Program-made: the position numbers and the translations under genes | In this document: one piece after another, positions 21,363 through 31,839 of the stretch | Layout: each line of letters starts with the position of its first letter | How positions within the stretch are numbered: position 1 is the first letter of the stretch | DNA from: Mauremys mutica | Taxonomy: Eukaryota; Chordata; Testudines; Geoemydidae | DNA length: 64,000 nucleotides | Assembly (NCBI RefSeq): GCF_020497125.1 | Contig: NC_059075.1 | Location: forward strand, 103,393,222-103,457,221 | Direction: 5' to 3' | The notes under the pieces: model-generated | Database searches by the model: none | What the model saw: only the letters and a program-made list of their open reading frames with translations | What the model was told of the DNA's origin: nothing

Positions 21363-21549
21363 AAGGGGCTATGCCACTTAATTCAATTTATTTTACACCA
21401 CATTGAAGATTGTTTCAGGGGAAGCCTGGCTGCTGGTGAAAGACAGTTAGGGTATCAAGTATCAGAGGGGTAGCTCTAGGAGTAGGATTTTATATTTATA
21501 TTATAAAAATTAATGTATAATTTAATTATTAGCTAATCTCATGTTCTTT

Positions 21550-21975
21550 GCATAGCATAACATAGCCATGTTAGTCTGTATCCACAAAAACAACAAGGAG
21601 TCCAGTGGCATCTTAGGGCATGTCTACACTTACCTCCGGAGTGATCAATCCAGCGGGGGTCGATTTATTGCATCTAGTGAAGACGCGATAAATTGACCAC
21701 CGAGCGCTTTCCAGTCGACTCCAGTACTCCACCGGAGCGAGAAGCATAGGCGGAGTCGACAGGGGAGCTTCAGCAGTCGACCTACCGCAGTGAAGACACC
21801 GTGGTAAGTTGATCTAAGTACGTCGACTTCAGCTACGTTATTCACATAGCTGAAGTTGCTTAACTTAGATCGATCCACCCACCCAGTGTAGATCGGGCCT
21901 TAAAGACTAACAGTTTTTTGCCCATGAAAGCTTATGCCAAATAAATCTGTTAGTCTTTAAGGTGCCAGTGGAGAG
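21550..21975 (+). mobile_element. Penelope-like element fragment, split by a Harbinger MITE
   Basis: The left part (21,550-21,615) has 'gccatgttagtctgtatcc', and the right part (21,900-21,975) has 'ccatgaaagcttatgcc', 'aaataaatctgttagtcttt' and 'aaggtgccagtgg', all characteristic of the PLE family at 24,561 and 46,211. The Harbinger MITE 21,616-21,899 lies between them. Confidence 0.65.
21616..21899. mobile_element. PIF/Harbinger MITE, 284 bp, TTA target duplication, nested in a PLE
   Basis: Ends GGGCATGTCTACACT and AGTGTAGATCGGGCC are imperfect inverted repeats. TTA flanks both sides (21,613-21,615 and 21,900-21,902). The interior is rich in 'gtcgac' motifs. Related to the MITE at 55,548-55,825. 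No coding capacity. Confidence 0.85.
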
Positions 21976-24257
21976 GCATGGAAGGCAGTTTGGGAAAGCA
22001 GGATAAGAACTCTGATGATGTATCAGAAACATATAATTAATGCAAAATTAAGGGGGACAATTTAAATGTCAATATTGTTACACTTCCAGAGTTAACAATC
22101 GAGGGCAATTCACACCTCCCAGAACTATGGTTTCACTCTGTCTGCAGACAGAAGTGATAAAATATATACGTGTAGAATAGCAAATACCATGTTTTCTCTA
22201 CAAGCATGAGGGCTAGTTTTTGTTGTTGTTGTTTTTTTTTAAATGGTAGCTTAGTCCTTGGGTCACGATTTTTCAGCAAAGGGCAAATAGTCTGGTAAAC
22301 TTTGTGGCTTCAAAATTGCAGGGCACATGGAGCCCTACATATTACACTGACAAAATCCAAGGTAAATAGAGAAAACGCTGGCACAAACAGCACAACTCTA
22401 AATACCTATTTAAGAGCTGAGGGACAGTTTCCATTTAAATTCTCTGTACCATTTTTCATTGTTTCAAATCACCACCACACCATCATATACATTAATAACT
22501 AAGCAGCTCTTGACTAGTTCCAAACAAAAGACAGAATACAGAAAACTTCAACATGGTATTAGTGATAGTGTGTAAACATTAATGTCTAAGGAAAGTGTGC
22601 GCAGCATCAAGATGCAATGAAGATTTGAAAGAGGGAGTGCAAGCAGAAGACAGTGGCAAGGCTCTCCAGCGTCACTGTAAAATACTCAAAGGAATGATGA
22701 ACCTCTGTGAGTGGAGTTCTTTTCAATGGATCTCTGGCATCCTGCCATCAGTCAACAAAAGTAGCCCCACAGTTATCGTGTTACTGCTTTCACAAAAAAG
22801 GTGACCTTTTTGGCAGAACAGAAACTGCTGTAGTTTTCTCTTTCTGAGAATCACTATTAAATATACTGAGGTAACACCTCTAAACAAAATGTACAATAAA
22901 TGTATTACTTTAACAAAAAATCTGCTGTTCAAATATACACACTGACAAAAGCTAATGCTTCTGAGAAACAGTCAACTGTAAAATGCATTAGGTCTCTTTC
23001 CTTCATAGAAGATAGGACTGCAGACTGCTGAGTTGACATGCAAAACTCAGAAATGCCTTAATAAAGTGTGTTGTATCCAGTGCTCTGTGAATCAAATGAG
23101 ATTTGGATTATCTCGTTAAACAAGAATAGCAGCAATAGTGGCAGTAATGAAGAATAGACCGGCCCAAGGTCAAACTAAATAGTAAGGGCCAGAAGGGTCT
23201 CTACTTTTTTGTGCCTTTATTTGTGCACCCAACATTTTTAGGGAGAGGAGGAGTTTGGGTACCCAAATATACAGGATTCTACATGGAAATAGCATGTGCA
23301 CTCATTTTGGGAAGTTAAAGTGATTATGTTCATGAAGATGCCATTTGCTTGTGCAGTGTCACAGCTGGATAGTGCAATGGAAAACTATGGCCCTAAGAAG
23401 GTAAAAGATAATGAAAGCATTTAGCATGTAGAGATGACTTCTGAGGTTCAGTTGAGACTTCAACAACAATGAAATCAGTCAGCAAAATTTACCAGAAAGT
23501 TTTCATCCATTATTTTGCAAAGGCTGGAGGGATCTGTTCCTCCTGCTGGAAAAGTCTGGGCACTCCAATAGTTATTTGTGACTAGATCCTGTAGTCCCCA
23601 CTCAGGCAACTGCTCCCTACCCCCAGTTGAAATCTATGGGAGATTTATCTAGGTAAGGCCTCCAGAGTTGTCATTAAGGTCTGATGCAAAAGTCCATTGA
23701 AGTCAAAGGGAGACTTTCCATTAACTTCAATGAGCTTTGTATCAAGCCCTAGTGAGCTGGCTTTATGATGCCATTAAGAAACTAAGATTTTAACCAGCCA
23801 TATCCTTTCTGATTCCAATGTCCCGTCTGCACAATAGCATTGGAAATTGATAACACCCACATATACATGTGATGTCGTATTATCTCTCTCCCCGTACCCC
23901 CTTTACACACACAAAAATCTCTTTTCCTTTTCGGTCATGTTGCTATACCACCATTATCACAAACCCTGATAAATCAGAGTATCCAGTTAAAGTCAATTAC
24001 TGTGTAGGGGAGACAACACTTATACAGAGTTGACCATTCATATCACACATTGAACTCCAAACTGAAACTTTTACACTGATTTACTCCAGGCAGTCGCAAA
24101 GCCCCAAGCATCTCTTTCAGTGTTAGATTACAAAGGCTGGCAATAAGATTCATTCAAGCATCAATACTGCCAGTAAAGCAGATGCTCTAGAATACTGATT
24201 AGAGCAATTACATAAACGTCATAGCTACAGGCCTGCTTTTGGCTTAGACTCTGACCT
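21976..24257. other. Intergenic, no gene recognised
   Basis: About 2.3 kb of AT-rich sequence with short ORFs only. Low-complexity 'ttgttgttgtt' and T-run at 22,220-22,241. No exon or RNA gene seen. Confidence 0.5.
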
Positions 24258-24553
24258 CAGTGTTGCCAGTTCTCATGATGTTACTGCAAGTCAATGATAC
24301 TTGGTGGGTTTCAAAAAGCCACTGATCCTGGTCTCAGGTAACTACATAAGCAGTTCAAATTTTATTTTTTAATGAAAGTACATTTCTAGCTCTCATATTT
24401 GCAGAAAAAAAAAAGATTGAAAACATGACCAGAGTGCACCCCAAAGGTTCAAAATCCAAAAGGTAAATAAGAACCCCAATATCTTATTTTCAGTAAGCCA
24501 GGATTATTGGGGGCTTGACATATGATTTTTGAACACTGGGACTGGCAACACTG
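24258..24553. mobile_element. MITE-like element with short inverted ends
   Basis: The ends CAGTGTTGCCAGT and ACTGGCAACACTG are exact inverted complements, enclosing about 296 bp without coding capacity. CAG...CTG ends suggest hAT, but the 8 bp on each side do not match. The PLE at 24,561 may have inserted right at the right edge and obscured it. Confidence 0.5.
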
Positions 24554-24560
24554 AAGCGAA

Positions 24561-25306
24561 GAACAGAAGTACTTGTGGCACTTTAGAGACTAACACATTT
24601 ATTTGAGCATAAACTTTTGTGAGTTACAGCCCACTTCATCGGATGCATAGAATGGAACATATAAGAAGAGTGAATGTGTGTGTGTGTATATATATACACA
24701 CACACACACACAGAGAAGATGCCATACCAGCTCTAAGAGGCTAATTAATTAAGATGACCTGTTATCAGCAGGAAAAAAACTTTTGTAGTGATAATCAAGA
24801 TGGTCAATTACAGACAGTTGACAAGAGGTGTAAGGATATTATCATAAGGAAATAGATTCAAGTAGTATAATGATTCAGCCATTCCCAGTCTCTATTCAAG
24901 CCAGAGTTAATGGTATCTAATTTGCAAATCAATTCAAAGCTCAGCAGTTTCTCAGTGGAGTCTGTTTTTGAAGTCTTTCTGTTGCATCCCCCTCTGCCAT
25001 GTACATTGGCCAAACCGGACAGTCTCTACACAAAAGAATAAACGGACATAAATCTGACATCAGGAACACCAGTAGTGTTCTAACACTCAAAAACCAGTAG
25101 GAGAACACTTCAATCTCTCTGGTCACTCAGTAACAGACCTGAAGGTGGCAATTTTATGATAACTATCCTTACACCATTCTATGCATCCGATGAAGTGGGC
25201 TGTAGCCCACGAAAGCTTATGCTCAAATAAATTTGTTAATCTCTAAGGTGCCACAAGTACTCCTGTTCTTTTTACGGATACAGACTAACACGGCTGCTAC
25301 TCTGAA
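24561..25306 (+). mobile_element. Penelope-like element with GIY-YIG remnant and inverted terminal segments
   Basis: It is flanked by actgaagcgaa (24,550-24,560) and actgaagtgaa (25,307-25,317), a probable 11-bp target duplication with one mismatch. The left 90 bp and right 120 bp are inverted copies of one terminal segment, as in PLE pLTRs. Between them, 24,984-25,100 reads AMYIGQTGQSLHKRINGHKS then SDIRN, the core of the GIY-YIG endonuclease that distinguishes Penelope elements. SGHSVTDLKVAIL follows after a frame break. Stops and truncation make it inactive. The reverse transcriptase part is absent. A (TG)n(TA)n(CA)n run lies at about 24,676-24,712. Confidence 0.85.
25187..25224 (+). ncRNA. 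Hammerhead-ribozyme-like motif in the PLE terminal repeat
   Basis: CCGATGA (25,187-25,193) is followed by a hairpin (GTGGGC / GCCCAC, loop TGTA), then GAAA (25,211-25,214), a minimal helix GC-TTAT-GC, and the UH cleavage dinucleotide TC (25,223-25,224). This is the order of a minimal type I hammerhead as described for PLEs. The core has C instead of U at position 4 of CUGAUGA, and stem I pairing is weak, so activity is doubtful. A more decayed inverted copy lies at about 24,608-24,654 on the minus strand. Confidence 0.5.
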
Positions 25307-25317
25307 ACTGAAGTGAA

Positions 25318-26311
25318 AGTTTCTTTGGGTGCAAATTTATTAACCGTTACTATTAGCTGGTATGGATGCACTGGTACTAGCACTGAGGTAACCATTTGCA
25401 TTGTTTACTACTGCTCATGAATCTCATGCAAGAGCTGGCCAGCTGGAACTACTGAATGAAGAACTATCTCCTCATGCTAGTCCCTCCTGGAAGTTACTGT
25501 GGGCAAGATGTGTATTGTGATAGGAAATAAAGGCCAGTTGGGACAAGCCATTGCTTTCGTGTGACATACATTCTAGTGCTGGAGGGCTGCCATTTTTCCA
25601 TAAACAGCTTTTTGTTCCTATCAGTAAAAAGGTGGCAAACTTTGAATCATTCCTGCTGTGGCCATTTAAAGGCAGTAGTTCATATTCTCTCCCATTCCTG
25701 AGCTCCACTTGGTGCAACAGAGAGGAATTGGCCATGAGGGAGCACTCTACCCTGCCCTGGATCCAATTAACAGGGTTTGGGGGCTACTATGCCAGCTGAC
25801 AATGGTCCCCAAAGGGCCATCTGCTAGCTCAGATTAGCCAGAGTGCCTTGTGTTCTAGCTCTTCCCTCTCCTGCTCCAGGAGGAGGGTAGTGTGGAAGCC
25901 AGTATATCAGTTCTCCCTTTGCTGGGGAATCCATGGGTTTTCATGATGGAAAACATGTATTCAGTTTTTGTTATTACTGCTTCAAGCCAGAGGGTGAGGC
26001 AGCCTTCCCAGCATCTCTAGTTCCAGCACCACTGGGGGACTCCCACCTCCACAGCCCACTCTGAGAATCCTCCTATGGTTACCATACCCACTGTATAGGT
26101 GCTTCAACCTGCCTCAGTTTTCTCTTTCTAACAGTCACATACACAGCATGCTGTCAGCTTACTCAGCATGTTCAACTTACAGTGCAGCTCTAACAGATTT
26201 CCTCCAGCCCTTCCGCAGGGCAGGGCTTCACAATCCTTTACCACTCTGTGCAAGGGGATTTCTTCTCCCCTTGTAGCGGGGTTCAAACCACAATGTCAGT
26301 TTCCTGGCATT
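25318..26311. other. Intergenic, no gene recognised
   Basis: Mixed-composition sequence. The overlapping ORFs at 25,472-25,799 on both strands show no domain. Nothing supportable. Confidence 0.5.
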
Positions 26312-26319
26312 ATGAGGGT

Positions 26320-26635
26320 CAGAGGCGGCTCTAGCCATTTCGCCACCCCAAGCATGGCGGCACGCCGCAGGGGGCGCTCTGCCGGTCGCTGGTCCCGTGG
26401 ACCTCCCACAGACGTGCCTGTGGAGGGTCCGCTGGTCCCGCAGCTCTGGTGGACCTCCCACAGATGTGCCTGCAGATGCTCCACCGAAGCCGTGGGACCA
26501 GCGGACCCTCTGCAGGCACGCCTGTGGGAGGTCCGCCAGAGCCGCCTACCGCCCTCCCTGCAACCGGCAGAGCGCCCCCCGCGGCATGCTGCCCCAAGCA
26601 CGCGCTTGGCGTGCTGGGGCCTGGAGCCGCCCCTG
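26320..26635 (+). mobile_element. hAT-type element, 316 bp, 8-bp target duplication
   Basis: Begins CAGAGGCGGCTCTAGCC and ends CCTGGAGCCGCCCCTG. The flanks are atgagggt (26,312-26,319) and atgagagt (26,636-26,643). Same family as the copies at 1,381, 19,033, 21,126 and 30,389. The interior is a GC-rich imperfect palindrome built of 'cctcccacagacgtgcctg'-like units. ORFs through it on both strands reflect lack of stops in GC-rich DNA, not genes. Confidence 0.85.
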
Positions 26636-26643
26636 ATGAGAGT

Positions 26644-29600
26644 GCTCTGTTTGTATATACGTAAATAGTTATATATACACACACGCACACACACATTTTT
26701 GAGTTTTGTGGGACCATTAAAACATTTGTTGCTGTTGTGCTGCAAATTGCTTCCTTTGCACAGCTCTTTACATCCACTCAACCTAGGGATGGATTGTCCT
26801 TCATACCCCACTCAAGGCTCCCCAACCTTCACCCCTTTGAACAGGGCTGGATCCCAGTCCCCACTTCAGGGTTCGGTTACCCTCTCATCAGGCTAAGCTA
26901 CTAGCCACATCCTTGGCCACTAGCAGAGGAAAGAGGAGAGCCTCTTAAGTCTTGCCTCAATTCTAATCTCCAAAACAGAGCTCTTAAGTGTCCCAGCAGG
27001 CCTGGCTCTTGGCCACATGATCCTTCCTAAATACCATAAGGGCAGAAACTTAGTACTCCACTCTTCTTAAAGGTCCAGCTCAGCTTGCAACAGGGATGGC
27101 TCAGAGGTCAGTGTGGCACCCACTATCTATATAACTCAGACACATGCCTTGATGGTCAGGCACAGGGACCCTTCAAGATTGTTACCTCTCACTGGATCAG
27201 GTAACAGGTCTTTCCCCATCTCTGAACACCAATTATTCTGTTATTTCTTCAAATCCAGTAGTGAGGATACAAACTTCACAATAACTACTTTTGCCTCATT
27301 TAGCAGCTGGGTTGTGTCAGAGGACAAGAAAACCTGATGTGGGGAAGCCAGCTAGAGAATTAGGAATATGATTAATCACTGACTTTAATATAGAATAGCA
27401 TCTTACCTTTATATAGCTCCTTTCCCAATCACACATGCTCTGTGTGTCTGCACCACCAACCTTGCTTACAGGAGAACAAGGGGAAGGCAAAGCGAGCATA
27501 TAGCTCCGTTCACCCTGAAGGATCCCAAAGCACTATATCAGTTTAACTACAAGCAGGGTTCATTAATATATATTGAGTTATCCAATCGATGGCTGTTAAC
27601 CCTTCCTTTCAGATTCTTAAATATCTGTTTGCCTTTCACATACTAGAAGTTGATGCCAGATTACTAAAATGAAGGCATAACTAGGCTTTTTTTTTTTCTC
27701 TCTTCTTCTTCTTGGGGGAGAGGGGAAGAGCACCTTTACATTTTCCCTTCCTGATGTGGTCTAGGCCTGGTCTATGCTACTAATCTGTCTCTTCAGCCTA
27801 GGAAGGAATAATGCCATACCCAAAGTCATATTCAGTCTCTTTTTTTCAGGGCTTCAGCTTTATTTTCTTCCCCCATACAACTAGTACAATGCATCAAATC
27901 AATCATCCCTTCCTCCTAATCCAGGGTCTCCTACATGCTATAGGTTTCCAGTACATACCTCCATCATGCACTACTTCAGAGCCTTACATAAAAACCTCGC
28001 TACCAACTCTCTATATTGAACTGAGACACCTGCTGGCTTTTATAATCACATGAGCTGTAGCTGATCTCAGCTGGGAGGTAGCTAGTCCATCACAGGTGAG
28101 GCTGAGCCTGAATCTCCTTAAAGAGCCAGCCACCCTGTGACAGGCTGTAGTATCTGGCTGTGATAAAATAACTAGCTAGTAATAAAGATATCACTCATGA
28201 AAGTAGCTTTGCTCCCAATCCCCTTAAATAACTTTTTTTTCTCTAGAGTGTTAATAATGTAGTCCATGAGAGAGAAAGATTAAAAGGGAAATACTGTTTC
28301 CTGACCACTGAGACAGAACCTCTGAACTCTACATGATAAATGGGGTCTGTGACTTGTCATGAGGCTGCAGTATGACTCCTGTGAACATTAAATACTGTGA
28401 GCTCATGCTGTCTCAGGAAAGCTGTGGAACGACAGCATTGTGTTACTCAAAGGTAACAGAGTTTCTTTTAGTTTGTCTTTAATTTTCATTCCTTGGAAGG
28501 TATTTTTCTAGCATAATTTATCCAGCCCCCTGGAAAATTTCTGCTTTTTGTCACAGTACTGTATACCAGATTGCCTGCTTTTCATAGGTGATGAGCACCC
28601 ACTGATCTTCTTGAAGGCTATGGGAGCTGCAGGTGTACACCCCCTTCCTTTGGGCAGTTTGGGACTATGATGAGGTAATGCTCACCTGACTCTGAAAGGG
28701 GGGGCAAAGCCAAGAGGAAAGAAAGGACATGATAAAAGGGAGAGACATTTTCCCATGCTCTCTCTCTTCCACCTATATCTGCAGAGCAGACACTACCACC
28801 ACCAAGTGACTGAACCACTGATCAAAGGGGAGAGCCAGCCTGTGGTGAGAAGCATCTATAAGTTTGTAAGGACATAGAAAGTGTTACGATCAGCTTAGAC
28901 TGTGTTTTGCTTTTATTTCATTTGACCAAATCTGACTTGTTATGCCTTGACTTATATTAAAACTATCTTTGTAGTTAGTAAACCTGTTTGTTTATTCTAC
29001 CTGAAGCAGTGCATTTGGTTTGCAGTGTGTCAGAGACTCCCCTTGGGAGAACAAGCCTGGTACATAACAATTTTGTTGTTAAATTGAAAACTTTATATAA
29101 GCTTGCAGTGTCCAGTGGGCATAACTGGACATTGCAAGACAGAGGTTCATAGGGTTGTTTCTGGGATTGGAGATATCGGCTAGTGTCATTCGCTAGCAAG
29201 TAGCTGGGAGCAGCTTACATGCCAGAGACTGTGTGTGAACAGCCCAGGGGTGGGGTTCTCACAGCAGAGCAGGGGAAGGCTGGTTTCCAGAGTCAAGGAC
29301 TGGCATGGCCTAGCAGATCACCAGTCCAGACAACACCAGAGGGGAACGTCACAATCCCTTCATACAACTCTTTGAGAATAAAGACTAAATAACATGAGTA
29401 AACATCAGAGCAACTGAATGGAGTTCCAGAGAATGAAACTTAAATTTTGGTTTTCCCAAAAAGAGAGAGTTGCCTCTCAAGTCAAACTCCTGTCTACATA
29501 AACAGCACTGCACTTCTGTATGTTTTAGGATTGTGTCGCTCTGGACTCACGTCTGTTTTATTAAATTTTATATAGTCTCAATATCTGCAGTCTGACATTT

Positions 29601-30380
29601 CTGATGACAGTCACTTGCAGACAAGAAATAGCTTGAACTTTTCAGTTTTGGTGGGGGATAAGAAAAAATCTAATTGCTCCTTAAGTCCAAAGCAACACTG
29701 CAGCAGGACATGATTGTGTTGCTCAAATGATATCATTGTTTCATTAAAGTGCCACGGGCTGCTGCAAGGGATGAATGCTTCTCACGTCATAATCAGCCCT
29801 ATTAGACTGAGCTGTGGATTAGATCAGAAACAGGCTGAAGGGCAACCAAATCTCTTCTGTCTGAAATAGAATCTTTTGTACAAGCTTGTGACCCTTAGAA
29901 ATGTATCATACAGCTGCAGTTGGTGGTGCAATTGCTGTTTTCTAGCGATGGAAGGCAGATAAGCTGAGCATTTCTAAAGATTCCTGAAGCAACGACAGGC
30001 TCTGCATAGTTCCTCTGAGAACCTATCTGTATAAGGCTGTTAACTTGGGGTTTTATTGTGCAGTATTTATAATTTAAGCATTTCAAAGGATATTGTATCA
30101 GTCAAGAGATTACAATACTAACTGAAGTGGCACAGAAATACAGCACATCCAAGGCTCCCAACTTCTGTTGTAGTGACCTGATTTGTAACTATCCTCATAG
30201 CAGTTTATGTAAGGATGAGATTAGTGGGTTAGAGAGGCACCTTGCAGTTTACCCTGAGTAAGGAGCAGTGGGTAGCTGAAAGGCCCCAGGAATTGTGACT
30301 CAGTTTGATCCCTGCTTCCTTGTTACTCTCTGGAGGAAGTTAGTTTTGCCCGCCCTATTCCTAATACACCAATTCTCCTC
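26644..30380. other. Intergenic, no gene recognised
   Basis: About 3.7 kb with (TA)n/(CA)n near 26,655-26,695 and a T-run plus 'cttcttctt' near 27,687-27,712. Short ORFs only. No exon, RNA gene or transposon ends recognised. Confidence 0.5.
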
Positions 30381-30388
30381 TCCACAGC

Positions 30389-31027
30389 CAGGGCTGGCTC
30401 TGGCTTTTTTGCCGCCCCAAGCAAAAAAAAGGGGGGGGAGGGGCGGAGCGGCAAAGCAGGAGGGGAAAAAAAACAAAACAGAACAAAAAAACCTGTGGCG
30501 CGGCCAGAGCAGCAAAGTCGGGGGGGACACCTGCAGCATGGCCGGAGTGGCAAAGCAGGGAGAAAAAAAAAAACCGGCGCGGCCGGAGCGGCAAAGCAGG
30601 GGGAAAAAAAACAACAAAAAACCCCTGCCGGGCAGCCGGAGCCCAGGTGCAGGGGGACTCCCTGTGCTGCAGACGTGCAGCGGAGTGCGCACCCAGTCTA
30701 GCGGGGAGGGAGTGGGGGAAAGAGAGAGCAGGGGGGCGGCAAGGGCTTCAGCGGGGCGCTTGTCCCGCGGTCCCAACCACTGCGCCACCTGCCGGGAGGG
30801 CTCCGTGCCGCTCCAGTTGGCGGAGAGGGAAGAACAGGGGTTGCCCTGCCCAGTTTGCTGCAGGGCGCTCCCCTCCTCTGCACTGCCGCCCCCTACAGGG
30901 TGGCTGGAGCAGCAAACCAAAAAAAACCCCACCAGCCATGCTGCCCTAGGATTGGGTGAAATGCCGCCCCATAGAATATGCCACCCCAAGCACCAGCTTG
31001 CTCAGCTGGTGCCTGGAGCCGGCCCTG
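30389..31027 (+). mobile_element. hAT-type element, 639 bp, perfect 8-bp target duplication
   Basis: Begins CAGGGCTGGCTCTGGC and ends GGTGCCTGGAGCCGGCCCTG, flanked by identical tccacagc at 30,381-30,388 and 31,028-31,035. The interior contains degenerate tandem units of 'ggccggagcggcaaagcagg' followed by A-runs (about 30,440-30,615), which explains its greater length. The long ORFs here (285 and 229 codons, on opposite strands) are low-complexity artefacts. Confidence 0.9.
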
Positions 31028-31035
31028 TCCACAGC

Positions 31036-31424
31036 ACTATACTGATGCTGTGTGTTGGAGGAACCCATGCTACAGATTTTAAAAAATTTGTTTTTTGTAA
31101 AACTGGGATAATATCTCAGAGGCAAAAGAATCCGTTTACTAAAAAAAAGTAACAGGATTAATTTATGGGAAGCATGTCACAATGTTTGTACAGATGCAAA
31201 AATTAAATAAATAAAAACTTCCTATGATGATGACAGAGTTTAGGACTAACCTCTTTTTAGTAAGAGGCCCTTAGTGCTTCCAGATAACTGCCCTGATACT
31301 CCTCTGGTTGTAAAATTAAAAAGTAATTCTGTGCTACATTTGACAGACTAATTTGAACAGACATGTATCTTTTTACCCTTCTGCATTTTGTATTTATAGT
31401 GTATTTGCCTTTTATTAACTGTTA
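31036..31424. other. Intergenic, no gene recognised
   Basis: AT-rich sequence with nothing recognisable. Confidence 0.5.
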
Positions 31425-31542
31425 GGGTGACCAGACTGCAAGTGTGAAAAATCGGAACGGGGTTGTGGGGTAATAGGAACCTATATAAGAAAACGACCCA
31501 AAAATCAGGACTGTCCCTATAAAATTGGGACATCTGGTCACC
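31425..31542. mobile_element. Short MITE with inverted GGGTGACCAG ends
   Basis: Left GGGTGACCAGACTGC and right CATCTGGTCACC are inverted complements around a 118-bp core containing 'aaaatcaggactgtcccta'. I recognise it as a common reptile MITE. A clear target duplication was not found. Confidence 0.6.
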
Positions 31543-31839
31543 TATTAATTGTAGACAATTGAGTGTATCTTGCTAACTGACATACTGTCTGCTTTGGTAT
31601 AGGGCTAACATTTGTGTACCCTTAGCATCCAGCCAAATGGAGCAAGGGCGAAAGACTGTATATTTTATATGCAAAGAAAAAAAAAAGAGGAAAAAAAAAC
31701 AACACTGCAAGGTTAAGGATGGAAAATTCAAAGGTAGTACTCTGAGCGTGAAGGACTCAACCCAGCAAATATTTACTCCTGGGCATGGTGCTTAACAGCT
31801 GCTGCATTCCAAACCACAAGTGGCTGCATTACAGTCATG

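Noticed and set aside
24660..24720. Palindromic TG/TA/CA tract as a possible regulatory site
   Set aside because: Simple microsatellite expansion in a decayed PLE; no further evidence.
26168..26811. 166-171 codon ORFs on both strands
   Set aside because: They overlap the GC-rich palindromic hAT element at 26,320-26,635; proline/glycine-rich, no family.
30295..31152. 285-codon plus-strand ORF and 229-codon minus-strand ORF
   Set aside because: Both cover the GC-rich hAT element with tandem units; low-complexity translation, overlapping frames on both strands, no domain.
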